A stretch of DNA of 64,000 bases from Pseudobdellovibrionaceae bacterium (GTDB lineage Bacteria; Bdellovibrionota; Bdellovibrionia; Bdellovibrionales; UBA1609), in contig JACKAM010000001.1 of NCBI GenBank assembly GCA_020635075.1, positions 310,001 to 374,000 on the forward strand, in the 5' to 3' direction. Of the stretch, positions 7,980 through 15,994 are shown piece by piece. The notes beneath the pieces were generated by a model that had not been told where the DNA came from, searched no databases, and worked only from the letters and a program-made list of their open reading frames with translations. Positions within the stretch are counted from its first letter, which is position 1. Each line of letters starts with the position of its first letter. The translations under genes and the position numbers were made by a program.

Positions 7980-8633
7980 ATTCGTCCGTTTAAAGGTGGC
8001 AAAGGCCGCGGTGGTAAGTCGGATAAGGGTGATGGATATCGAGTCAATGATGATATTACAGCATCCGAAGTGAGAGTCATTGACAGTGATGGCAAGATGG
8101 CAGGTGTTTTTGCAATTGGTGATGCGCTCAGGCTGGCAGAGACCCGAGGCATGGATTTGATCGAGATTGCTCCCAATGCCAAACCTCCCACTTGTAAGAT
8201 CATTGATTATGGTAAATGGAAGTACGAGTCCAAGAAAAAAGAAAAGGTCGCTCGTAAAAAGCAAACCATCATTACCATTAAAGAGATCCAGGTTCGACCG
8301 CGAACCGATCAGCACGACTTAGACACCAAGTTAAAACATGCCCGTCGATTTCTTCTAGAAGGCGACAAAGTAAAAGTGAACTTGCGCTTTCATGGCCGAG
8401 AAATGGCTCACCAGGAGCTGGGACTGGAGTTGCTGAACAAAATTTCAGCTTCCTTGGGAGATATTGCCAATCCGGAAACTCCACCCAAAAAAGAAGGCAG
8501 ACAGATGTTTGTACTGCTGGCTCCAGACCCGGTGAAGATTAAGGAATACGAAAAAGCTCACCCGGAAGCAAAGGCCGAGGCTAAAAAGGCGGCCGCAGAA
8601 GAGGCCAAGCAGGCTGAGGCGACAGAGTCCTAA
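7980..8633 (+). CDS. infC: translation initiation factor IF-3 (AUU start)
   Basis: I start the gene at the ATT at 7980-7982, giving 217 residues. AGGAGG at 7968-7973 lies six bases upstream, and the frame from there encodes the typical IF-3 N-terminus (..GYRVNDDITASEVRVIDSDG) that would be lost if the first ATG at 8070 were used. An AUU start is the known signature of infC and allows IF-3 to repress its own translation, since IF-3 discriminates against non-standard start codons. The N-domain is followed by a lysine-rich linker and the C-domain, with an extra Ala/Lys/Glu-rich tail. IF-3 binds the 30S subunit and prevents premature subunit joining. Confidence 0.95.
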   Translation: MRPFKGGKGRGGKSDKGDGYRVNDDITASEVRVIDSDGKMAGVFAIGDALRLAETRGMDLIEIAPNAKPPTCKIIDYGKWKYESKKKEKVARKKQTIITIKEIQVRPRTDQHDLDTKLKHARRFLLEGDKVKVNLRFHGREMAHQELGLELLNKISASLGDIANPETPPKKEGRQMFVLLAPDPVKIKEYEKAHPEAKAEAKKAAAEEAKQAEATES

Positions 8634-8654
8634 TTTTGCAAATTTGAGATTGAA

Positions 8655-9935
8655 TCAGCGGGCAACACCAGCGGTGGTGCCCGCTTTGCGTTTGAGCTTC
8701 CAAGTCAATTCCAGTTGGTTGGCAATATGAACGGCCATAAGCTCGTTGCCCCGACTTTGGTTACCATCCGGGGATAATAGGAAATGAATATTATCGGCGT
8801 AGATTTGTTCCTTCTCGTGAGCAAAAAGAGAAGTTAATTCAAAGGCGGGTAGGCCGTCGGAGCCCATTTTCTGGATCACTTCCACGAGGGGTAGATATTG
8901 GTTGGCGGTGAGAAACTGATAGGGCACTTTTTCTTCATCCGTGAGTTCTTTAGAGATCCATCTGATCGGCTGAAGAAAGTGAGCATATTTGACCTTAATC
9001 GCCTCGGACATGGCAGCGGTTTGACGGCTCATGCTTTCATATCGATCTAAATTCCACTCATATCTTTGCTCAGTGGTCCAGTCCTCAGGGAGCTTGAAGT
9101 AATTGTAAAGGGCTTCATTGAATTGATTGTTGGGGTTATCCAACACGTAGGATTCGACCACACCGACTAACGAGGCAAACAAATCATAGATAAAAAAGGA
9201 GTGTTCAAGGATCGATCCGATGGCTAACCGGTAAAGGCCCCCGCTGATCTTCAACAGGAAATCAATGGGCAGGGTGGACAATTGTTTGTGAGTGCTGAAG
9301 TAGTTGAGGGGGTTGGGTTGTTCCATCATGTGGTCGGTTGTAATGGCCAAAGCGTCATTGTAGCCGTCGATATTGATGATTCCATCGACCGAGTTGCCAT
9401 AGAGTCCGACCATGATGAGTTGTCGGGGTTGGTACCAGCCTCCGCCAGCTCCTCCGATGACCACAAAGCGATCTCCTTTAGGGGGCTCAAACCGCTGATT
9501 AAGGATCTTTTCCAGCCAGGATTCTCCACTGGGAAAATTGGCAAATTGATGAGCGACGGACCCGCCAATCACCAAGATGCGAAAGGCGTCCTTACTTCGC
9601 TGAAAAGGGAGAGGGTTTTGGGATTCGGTATGGGCTCGGGTTAAGGGGTTGGCCCCACAGGGCTGGCTTTGAACCACGGCTAAGTAGGGGTGGGCACGGA
9701 TCAAGTCAGTAAACCGACAAGGCTCATCAGGGGCTTGGTCCACCTCAAGCGGCGGGGAGACGGCTTGTATCCCGGTGGAATTCCAGGCGCGAAAGTGGTG
9801 ACTCGCTCCCAACCGACGGGAGTTGGAATTATGGAGACCAAAGCGGCAAAAGGCTTCAGCCGCAAGGACGGCAAAGCCGAGGGACAGGAGGCCGAGGAGG
9901 AGAGCGGCGCACAGGTTCTTCAGAGGACGCATCAT
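8655..9935 (-). CDS. membrane-anchored SGNH/GDSL-like hydrolase
   Basis: A 426-residue protein with an N-terminal transmembrane anchor (residues about 8-28). SGNH blocks are visible: GGS with candidate nucleophile S126 (ILVIGGSVAHQF), a glycine-rich block II (GGAGGGWYQPRQ), block III GYND with N193, and a C-terminal D-x-x-H (ADNIHF) for the remaining catalytic pair. Such enzymes are esterases or acyl-modifying enzymes acting at the cell envelope; the substrate is unknown. It is read against thrS-infC and rpmI-rplT and separates infC from rpmI, an unusual place. The start is one of two adjacent ATGs with a weak ribosome binding site. Confidence 0.75.
   Translation of the reverse strand: MMRPLKNLCAALLLGLLSLGFAVLAAEAFCRFGLHNSNSRRLGASHHFRAWNSTGIQAVSPPLEVDQAPDEPCRFTDLIRAHPYLAVVQSQPCGANPLTRAHTESQNPLPFQRSKDAFRILVIGGSVAHQFANFPSGESWLEKILNQRFEPPKGDRFVVIGGAGGGWYQPRQLIMVGLYGNSVDGIINIDGYNDALAITTDHMMEQPNPLNYFSTHKQLSTLPIDFLLKISGGLYRLAIGSILEHSFFIYDLFASLVGVVESYVLDNPNNQFNEALYNYFKLPEDWTTEQRYEWNLDRYESMSRQTAAMSEAIKVKYAHFLQPIRWISKELTDEEKVPYQFLTANQYLPLVEVIQKMGSDGLPAFELTSLFAHEKEQIYADNIHFLLSPDGNQSRGNELMAVHIANQLELTWKLKRKAGTTAGVAR
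8658..8684 (+). terminator. stem-loop downstream of infC
   Basis: GCGGGCAACACC (8658-8669) and GGTGGTGCCCGC (8673-8684) pair with one mismatch around a three-base loop, 24 bases after the infC stop, followed by TTTGCGTTT. It overlaps the last codons of the opposing hydrolase gene. It would end the thrS-infC transcript before the antisense gene. Confidence 0.6.
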
Positions 9936-10007
9936 AAATCTAATGATATTAATGGTTTGGAGAGCCCTTCAAGGCCAGTTCTGATCCGGTTGGTGAAGAT
10001 TTCCCCC

Positions 10008-10036
10008 TTGCCTCATACTGCCCAGCGTAGTATACG
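10008..10036 (+). promoter_or_regulatory. possible promoter of rpmI-rplT
   Basis: TTGCCT at 10008-10013 and TATACG at 10031-10036 are spaced by 17 bases, about 90 bases upstream of rpmI. A separate promoter is expected because the hydrolase gene on the other strand cuts rpmI-rplT off from infC. The boxes are imperfect matches to sigma-70 consensus. Confidence 0.4.
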
Positions 10037-10127
10037 TAACCCTTCGTTTTGACTGAAAACGCTGAAAACGGCCTAAAAGAGGTTCGGCAATTTTTGACCG
10101 ACCCGCCCTTTCAGAGAGGAGATAACA

Positions 10128-10319
10128 GTGAAACAAAAGACCCATAGCGGGGCTAAGAAACGCTTTCGCCCTAAAGCCAGCGGTAAAATCAAGTTTAAGA
10201 AACCTAACCTGCGCCACATTCTGGAAAAGAAGAGTTCTAAGCGTAAGCGCCATCTCGGCAAGAAAACTTACGTGAATCCTTCCAATGAATATCAGGTCGA
10301 GCGCCAGTTGGTGCTGTAA
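10128..10319 (+). CDS. rpmI: 50S ribosomal protein bL35
   Basis: A 63-residue, very basic protein with the standard bL35 sequence (MKQKTHSGAKKRF.., ..RHLGKKTYV). The GTG start at 10128 follows AGAGGAG by six bases. It is a structural component of the large ribosomal subunit. It is followed after 15 bases by rplT, the usual partner. Family length is typical (about 65). Confidence 0.97.
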   Translation: MKQKTHSGAKKRFRPKASGKIKFKKPNLRHILEKKSSKRKRHLGKKTYVNPSNEYQVERQLVL

Positions 10320-10334
10320 AAGGAGAGGTGACTT

Positions 10335-10679
10335 ATGCGTGTTAAAGGTGGATTTACGACTCGACGTCGTCACAAAAAAGTTCTGAAGCGGGCCAAAGGT
10401 TACCGCAACGCTGGTGGTAACTGCTATACCCATGCGGTGGAAAAGAATGATCGTGGAATGGTTTTTGCCTACCGCGACCGTAAGGTTAAGAAGCGGGAAA
10501 TGCGCCGCTTGTGGACCATTCGAATCAATGCAGCGGCTCGCCTTAATGGTACAACCTACTCCAGACTGATCAATGCTTTGAAAAAATCCAACATTATGTT
10601 GGACCGCAAGGCCTTGGCCGACATGGCTGTACACGACGAGGCGGCTTTTAGCCAAATCGTTAAACAGGCTCTGGGTTGA
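10335..10679 (+). CDS. rplT: 50S ribosomal protein bL20
   Basis: A 114-residue protein with the conserved bL20 pattern (MRVKGGFTTRRRHKKVLKRA, RLWTIRINAAARLNGTTYS). It binds 23S rRNA early in 50S assembly, and in many bacteria also represses its own operon. AGGAG lies eight bases before the ATG. A hairpin at 10701-10730 follows the stop. Confidence 0.98.
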   Translation: MRVKGGFTTRRRHKKVLKRAKGYRNAGGNCYTHAVEKNDRGMVFAYRDRKVKKREMRRLWTIRINAAARLNGTTYSRLINALKKSNIMLDRKALADMAVHDEAAFSQIVKQALG

Positions 10680-10700
10680 TCTCAATCTGACTGATAATGG

Positions 10701-10730
10701 AAGAGGTTTCCTGTAAACGGGGAACCTCTT
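10701..10730 (+). terminator. stem-loop after rplT
   Basis: AAGAGGTTTCC at the left and GGGGAACCTCTT at the right form a stem with one mismatch, 22 bases after the rplT stop and 19 bases before the first mevalonate-pathway gene. There is no strong U-tract, so it may attenuate rather than fully terminate. Confidence 0.45.
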
Positions 10731-10748
10731 TAAACGGGGAGTTGGAGG

Positions 10749-11831
10749 ATGGAGGACACAGACAAAATGGCGTCCATTCAGGGTTCCTCCGGAGAGCCCC
10801 CCCAGCAGTTTGAGAATCGCAAACAAGATCACATTCGTTTGTCCTTGGATGATACCAACGAGGCACTTGGGGCCTCGGGGTTGGATCGCATTCAGCTCCG
10901 TCACGAGGCTTTGCCGGAGTTGGATTTTGCGGAGATTTCCATCAATACCCACTCACTAGGTCTGGAACTTGCTTCGCCTTTTTTGGTTAGCTCCATGACG
11001 GCGGGGCATCCGGATGGAGAAGACCTTAACCTCCGCTTGGCTAAGGCCTGTGAAACCCGTGGTTGGCTAATGGGTGTTGGCTCTCAAAGGCGGGAGTTGA
11101 ACGATCCTTCGGCAGCTCAGGAGTGGAAGAGTCTTCGCGCAAAGGCTCCTAAGGCCATCATGTTAGGGAATTTAGGGCTCTCCCAATTGATCCGCACTCC
11201 ATTGGAGCAGGTGCAGGCCCTCGTCGATTCTCTCGAAGCCACGGCAATGATTATTCACACCAATCCATTACAGGAATGTTTGCAGCCAGAAGGCACTCCC
11301 CAATTTAAAGGAGGATTTAAGGCCCTGAGGGACTTGTGTAATGGTTTGTCCGTTCCGGTCATTCTCAAGGAAACAGGCTGTGGATTTTCTGGTCCGACTC
11401 TCGAAAGGCTGAAAGAAGTGGGAGTGGCCGCTGTTGATGTGAGTGGTTTTGGTGGCACCCATTGGGGAAGAATTGAAGGCGGACGCTCTCAGTCAGGGAG
11501 CGTCAAGTCTCAGGCAGCACGAAGTTTTTGGAATTGGGGAGTCAGTACGGTAGAATCCCTGGAGTTAGGCCTTTCAATGGCCCCGGGGTATGAAGTCTGG
11601 GCATCTGGGGGACTGCGCTCTGGGTTAGACGGAGCTAAAGTTCTTGCGATGGGTGCACGAATTGTTGGTTTCGCCAAGCCGATTCTTAAAGCGGCGCTCA
11701 AGGGTGAAGTCCAGCTTCATCAGGAAATGGAAAGAATGGAGTTTGAGCTGAAGACAGCACTGTTTTGTACGGGTTGTGGGAATATCTCAGAGTTGCAGAG
11801 CAAAGGGATCTGGTCATGGGTACAAAGGTAG
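10749..11831 (+). CDS. fni: type 2 isopentenyl-diphosphate delta-isomerase
   Basis: A 360-residue FMN- and NAD(P)H-dependent IPP/DMAPP isomerase, the last step of the mevalonate route. Family motifs are present: RKQDHI near the N-terminus, SSMTAGHPDGE, GVGSQR, the substrate/metal segment NPLQECLQPEG, VILKETGCGFSG and DVSGFGGTHWGRIE. The ATG at 10749 has GGGGAG seven bases upstream; an in-frame ATG at 10767 is an alternative. It opens a five-gene operon: HMG-CoA reductase starts 16 bases inside its end. Type 2 isomerases commonly travel with mevalonate genes in bacteria. Confidence 0.93.
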   Translation: MEDTDKMASIQGSSGEPPQQFENRKQDHIRLSLDDTNEALGASGLDRIQLRHEALPELDFAEISINTHSLGLELASPFLVSSMTAGHPDGEDLNLRLAKACETRGWLMGVGSQRRELNDPSAAQEWKSLRAKAPKAIMLGNLGLSQLIRTPLEQVQALVDSLEATAMIIHTNPLQECLQPEGTPQFKGGFKALRDLCNGLSVPVILKETGCGFSGPTLERLKEVGVAAVDVSGFGGTHWGRIEGGRSQSGSVKSQAARSFWNWGVSTVESLELGLSMAPGYEVWASGGLRSGLDGAKVLAMGARIVGFAKPILKAALKGEVQLHQEMERMEFELKTALFCTGCGNISELQSKGIWSWVQR

Positions 11832-13147
11832 ATCATCAGGAAGTTCAGGATTTGTTTGAGGGCTTTTCCAAGTTGTCCCGTGAGGAACGCTTTCGGCGTT
11901 TGGCTAAAATGGGAGCACTCAATTCTGAAGACATCAAATATCTTAAAACTGGTGGCCTCCATGGCATGGACCTGGCGGAGAAGTTTATTGAGAATGTGAT
12001 TGGCTACTTTCAATTGCCGATGGGAGTGATTTCCAATTTGGTGATCGACGGGCTTCCCCGTGTGGTCCCGATGGCAGTGGAGGAGACCTCAATTATTGCT
12101 GCGGCATCAAAGACAGCCAAATGGCTGCGGGGTAAAGGCAAAATTACAACGGAAACCATTGGTAAGAATATCATTGGTCAGATTCAGATCAATCGCATTA
12201 AAGACGCAGAAAAATTCAAGACATCTATCGAGGCTCACAAAGAGGAGCTCATTTCATCGGCCAATACAGAAGTGGCTTTTGGTTTGGTTCGACGTGGCGG
12301 TGGAGTGCGCGATATCCAGGTAAGGTTTGTGGAGCGTGGGGATGGGGGCCAAATGGGCGTCGTCCATGTCCTGGCAGACCCCTGTGAAGCAATGGGCGCC
12401 AATATCATGAATCAAGTCTGCGAATTCCTCAAAGGCCCAATACAAGAAATAACTGGTGAAACTGTCACCATGTGTATTCTTTCAAATCTCGTCGACACCC
12501 GTTTGACTCGGGCTCGGATCGAAATCAATGGCCTGAGTGAAGAGGAAATGGACCGGATTGAGGAAGCGTCCTTGTTTGCCCAGCAAGATCCATATCGGGC
12601 AGCGACCAACAACAAGGGTGTTCTGAATGGGATCGATCCCATTCTGATTGCAACCGGTAACGACTGGCGTGCGGTAGAGGCGGGAATTCATGCCTATGCA
12701 GCCCGCAGCGGGCAGTATCGGTCGCTCACCATCTGGAAAAAAGTGGAAGGTCAACTGGTTGGAACCTTTGAAGCTCCGGTGATTTTAGGTGTCGTGGGTG
12801 GGGTGACGAAACTTCATCCTACAGCACAAATGGCCTTGCGCATGCTCAAAGTTCAATCGGCTGATGAATTGTCACGAATTTGTGCCGCCGTCGGATTAGT
12901 GCAGAATCTGGGTGCCTTGCGGGCTTTGACGACCGTGGGAATTATTGAGGGACATATGAAGTTGCACATCAAAAATCTCACTTTAGCTGCAGGAGCCCAG
13001 GACAAAGAAATTCCTATCGTACAAAAACGCTTGGAGGAAATTCTGGCCCTCACTAAGCGCATTACCTTGAGTCAGGCAGTCGACGTGTTGAAGGAATTGC
13101 GTAGCAAAATTCAACCGCCGACCCTATCGCCAGAAAAGTCGATTTAG
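11816..13147 (+). CDS. mvaA: class II (bacterial-type) HMG-CoA reductase
   Basis: About 443 residues from the ATG at 11816; it interconverts HMG-CoA and mevalonate. The class II pattern is clear: ENVIGYFQLPMG, VPMAVEETSIIAAAS with the catalytic Glu at 89 or 90, IATGNDWRAVEAG with the catalytic Asp, and GHMKLH near the C-terminus with the catalytic His. There are no membrane segments, unlike eukaryotic class I enzymes. It overlaps fni by 16 bases and is followed after 8 bases by phosphomevalonate kinase, so the genes are co-transcribed and probably translationally coupled. The direction (synthesis, not degradation) follows from the neighbours. Confidence 0.95.
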   Translation: MGTKVDHQEVQDLFEGFSKLSREERFRRLAKMGALNSEDIKYLKTGGLHGMDLAEKFIENVIGYFQLPMGVISNLVIDGLPRVVPMAVEETSIIAAASKTAKWLRGKGKITTETIGKNIIGQIQINRIKDAEKFKTSIEAHKEELISSANTEVAFGLVRRGGGVRDIQVRFVERGDGGQMGVVHVLADPCEAMGANIMNQVCEFLKGPIQEITGETVTMCILSNLVDTRLTRARIEINGLSEEEMDRIEEASLFAQQDPYRAATNNKGVLNGIDPILIATGNDWRAVEAGIHAYAARSGQYRSLTIWKKVEGQLVGTFEAPVILGVVGGVTKLHPTAQMALRMLKVQSADELSRICAAVGLVQNLGALRALTTVGIIEGHMKLHIKNLTLAAGAQDKEIPIVQKRLEEILALTKRITLSQAVDVLKELRSKIQPPTLSPEKSI

Positions 13148-13155
13148 GTTGAGCG

Positions 13156-14127
13156 ATGAAAGTTATTCTCTCGGCACCAGGAAAATCATTTCTTTTGGGT
13201 GAATACGCAGTTCTTGGTGGCAGCCCAGCCCTTTTGGCGGCAACCGGTCCCAGATTTACTTTGGAGTTAGAACTGGGTCAGGGGGGTTCTTGCGAGGGGA
13301 TTCATCCCAGCAGTCCAGCTGGAAAGTGGATTCGTCAGCAGAATGTGCTGTTTCAGAATGCATCCATTCGTTTTCAGGATCCTCATGTCGGTCGCGGTGG
13401 ATTGGGAGCTTCAAGTGCCCAATTTTTGGCGGCCTATACTTGGTCGGTTTTGGCAGAAACCCCGATGACTGAATGGGCTGCAGCCCTATCACCACAGAAG
13501 TTGTGGCAGGCGTTTCGGTCAGTGGCTTGGGACGGGCAAGGTCTGGCACCAAGTGGAGCCGATGTGATGGCTCAGTTTATGGGGGGATTGACGCAATTTC
13601 AATCGCACCCCTTTTCTCTCCAGAGCCCAAGTTGGCCCTTTGCTCGTCTAAGTTTTAGTTTATTTAGGACCCACGAAAAAACCCCCACTCACAGCCATTT
13701 GGGTTCTCTCCAAGGGACTCATTTTGGTGAACTCAGGCCGGATTTGGATCGGGCCCTGGTGGCCTTTCATCACGGGCAAGATCAAGTGTTTGTGGAGAGT
13801 GTTGCTCGCTATGGTCGGCTGTTGCAGGACATGGGGCTCCTACATGAAAAGGTGATTCCGGCAGTAGAGGGTTTACGGGCCTCAGAACAGGTACTAGCGG
13901 TGAAGGGCTGTGGCGCCATGGGAGCCGATATCCTTTTGGTACTCCATCGCCCGGAGAACCGAGCTGGGATTGTCAGCCTAGGTGAACAATTGGGATTAAG
14001 GTATGAAGCTGGAGTCGGTGATTTAGACCAGGGCTTGCGCCTGCAAGTGGATACGGCATCGATTCCAGTGAGTGGCCATCGTTATCAGGGACCAGTGTTT
14101 TCAAGAGATGAGGGGGATCATCCGTGA
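13156..14127 (+). CDS. GHMP kinase, probably phosphomevalonate kinase
   Basis: A 323-residue GHMP-superfamily kinase. It has the N-terminal motif APGKSFLLGEYAVLGGSPAL, the glycine/serine ATP loop GRGGLGASSAQF, the SGAD segment (PSGADVMAQFMGGLTQF) and the C-terminal GCGAMGAD loop. Since the other GHMP enzymes of the pathway are identified at 14124 (decarboxylase) and 15091 (mevalonate kinase), this one most likely phosphorylates phosphomevalonate (mvaK2 role). A second mevalonate kinase is the alternative. The ribosome binding site is weak; its stop overlaps the GTG of the next gene by 4 bases. Confidence 0.82.
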   Translation: MKVILSAPGKSFLLGEYAVLGGSPALLAATGPRFTLELELGQGGSCEGIHPSSPAGKWIRQQNVLFQNASIRFQDPHVGRGGLGASSAQFLAAYTWSVLAETPMTEWAAALSPQKLWQAFRSVAWDGQGLAPSGADVMAQFMGGLTQFQSHPFSLQSPSWPFARLSFSLFRTHEKTPTHSHLGSLQGTHFGELRPDLDRALVAFHHGQDQVFVESVARYGRLLQDMGLLHEKVIPAVEGLRASEQVLAVKGCGAMGADILLVLHRPENRAGIVSLGEQLGLRYEAGVGDLDQGLRLQVDTASIPVSGHRYQGPVFSRDEGDHP

Positions 14128-15098
14128 ATCAAGAAACTGTGTGGCGTGCGACAGCACCTTCGAACATTGCCTTAATCAAATACATGGGGAAGACCTCTCA
14201 CGAAGAAAATCGTCCCAGCAATGGGTCTTTGTCCTATTCGCTCGATTACCTTCGCACAGCGGTCGAGATTGTTCCGTCAGGTGGGAAGGATGATTCGTGG
14301 GAAGCTCTCCAAAACCCAGAGTATCCCACTCCTCCGCAGTTGTCCTATCGGGGCATGGAACGTTTTCTGAATCATTTCAAAATGCTCAAAGAAGTATGGC
14401 AGATTGAAGGCATTTATTGTGTTCGCTCGGCCAATAATTTTCCGTCAGATTGTGGGTTGGCCAGTTCAGCGTCTAGTTTTGCTGCCCTTACTTTGGCGGC
14501 GGCGGAGTTGGCTCGTGATAAGCGCCCGGAAATTACGGATCAGTTGGATGTGAAACGATTGTCAGAACTAAGTCGCAAGGGTAGCGGTTCTTCTTGCCGG
14601 TCCCTGTTTTCCTCCTGGGCTCTTTGGCAAAGCGAAGGAGCTGCGGGGGTAGAATTTCCCGTGCAGAATCTTTTGCACCAAGCAGTTATTGTCGAAGCAG
14701 GAAAAAAAGAGGTCTCCTCCAGTGAAGCCCATAGGAGAGTGGTAACGAGCCCCCATTTTTCGGGGCGAGTGGAGCGGGCTGAATCTCGCCTTAAGAAGTT
14801 AACCGAGGCCCTGAATAAGAGGGATTGGAGGACAGGATTTGAAGTTTGTTGGGATGAGTTTCAGGATATGCACCAGCTCTTTGAAACCAGCGAACCGGCG
14901 TTTTCCTATATGACCGAATCTTCTCGTCAGGTCCTAAAGCATGTTTTTCAGTATTGGGAGAACAACCAGGACGGCCCATGGGTGACCATGGATGCAGGAG
15001 CCAATGTGCATTTGCTTTATCGGGACAGCCAAAGACAAATGGCGGAAGAGCTTAAGGCTGATTTGTCCGCTTACGGCCAGGTGATTGGCAATGTCTAA
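14124..15098 (+). CDS. mvaD: diphosphomevalonate decarboxylase
   Basis: A 324-residue GHMP-family decarboxylase that makes isopentenyl diphosphate from mevalonate diphosphate with ATP. Diagnostic segments are APSNIALIKYMGK at the N-terminus, NFPSDCGLASSASSFAALT (ATP loop), SRKGSGSSCRSLF and the C-terminal TMDAGANVHLLY carrying the likely catalytic Asp. The GTG start at 14124 overlaps the previous stop (GTGA) and is preceded by GAGGGGG. The gene overlaps the mevalonate kinase gene by 8 bases. A phosphomevalonate decarboxylase is possible in principle, but a kinase for the second phosphate is present. Confidence 0.92.
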   Translation: MNQETVWRATAPSNIALIKYMGKTSHEENRPSNGSLSYSLDYLRTAVEIVPSGGKDDSWEALQNPEYPTPPQLSYRGMERFLNHFKMLKEVWQIEGIYCVRSANNFPSDCGLASSASSFAALTLAAAELARDKRPEITDQLDVKRLSELSRKGSGSSCRSLFSSWALWQSEGAAGVEFPVQNLLHQAVIVEAGKKEVSSSEAHRRVVTSPHFSGRVERAESRLKKLTEALNKRDWRTGFEVCWDEFQDMHQLFETSEPAFSYMTESSRQVLKHVFQYWENNQDGPWVTMDAGANVHLLYRDSQRQMAEELKADLSAYGQVIGNV

Positions 15099-15987
15099 GG
15101 ATCTTGACGGAAAGTCCTTTCGTACCTTTGGCAAATGGATACTCGCTGGGGAGCATGCGGTACTGCGTGGCTGTCCAGCATTGGTGTTTCCCATTGAGAG
15201 TCGCTTTGTCGATGTGGAATTGATCCATCTCGATGAGCCATCCAAGGTGAGTTTTACAGGTCCTCACGGTGAGGAGTTTTCCCTGCTGTTTTGGGGATTG
15301 GTGGAGAGGGCTCTTGAGAAGGTGGAAAAAACTCGCGGTGATTTGCGCGGTGAGATGTCTTTGGATTGTCACGTTCCTTTAGGCTCTGGTCTTGGTGCCT
15401 CGGCAGCTCTTTGTGTGGCCGTGGGCAAATGGTTTCGGGAACTGGGTTGGATCAAGGAAGCGGATGTTTATGAGTTTTCTCGTCAGTTGGAAAATGTCTT
15501 TCATGGTGAGAGCAGTGGAGTGGACATTGCTGTGGCCCTCGAAGGCCGTGGACTTCGCTTTATGCGCGGTGGAGAAAGAACTTCATTGGAACTCAAATGG
15601 CGCCCCCGTTGGTATTTGTCCTACAGTGGTAAGCGGGGAGTGACCTCCGAATGTGTTCAACAGGTCAAGGATCTGTGGGCCCATGATAAGGTTCGAGCCG
15701 AGCAATTGGACCAACAAATGCGTGAGGCGGTTGAGGAGTCCGAAAGAGCGCTCACTTTACCCGAGGTCGAGGGTTGGCCGCTGTTAAAACAAGCGGTGGG
15801 CAAAGCCAATCGCTGCTTTCAGGAATGGGGACTCAGCCAAGGAGAATTGGGCCGTCATTTGGAGTGGCTCAAACAAAAGGGTGCGGTGGCCGTCAAACCG
15901 ACGGGCTCAGGCGGTGGGGGTTATGCCCTCAGTCTGTGGGAAGAAGAGCCCCCGGCCATCGTGCGCGACCGACTGTTTCCCGCATGA
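15091..15987 (+). CDS. mvk: mevalonate kinase
   Basis: About 298 residues from the ATG at 15091, which has AGGTG seven bases upstream; an upstream TTG at 15085 is less likely. GHMP-kinase motifs fit mevalonate kinase: FGKWILAGEHAVLRGCPAL, PLGSGLGASAALCVAVGKW, the HGESSGVDIAVAL segment with the catalytic Asp, and a C-terminal glycine loop (PTGSGGGGYALSLW). It phosphorylates mevalonate made by the reductase two genes upstream. It is the last gene of the operon; the opposing lipoprotein gene ends only 7 bases away. HMG-CoA synthase is not in the window. Confidence 0.9.
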   Translation: MSKDLDGKSFRTFGKWILAGEHAVLRGCPALVFPIESRFVDVELIHLDEPSKVSFTGPHGEEFSLLFWGLVERALEKVEKTRGDLRGEMSLDCHVPLGSGLGASAALCVAVGKWFRELGWIKEADVYEFSRQLENVFHGESSGVDIAVALEGRGLRFMRGGERTSLELKWRPRWYLSYSGKRGVTSECVQQVKDLWAHDKVRAEQLDQQMREAVEESERALTLPEVEGWPLLKQAVGKANRCFQEWGLSQGELGRHLEWLKQKGAVAVKPTGSGGGGYALSLWEEEPPAIVRDRLFPA

Positions 15988-15994
15988 GCCAAAT

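Noticed and set aside
9690..10952. Long open frames on both strands around rpmI/rplT
   Set aside because: They lie antisense to, or out of frame with, the hydrolase and ribosomal protein genes and carry no family features.
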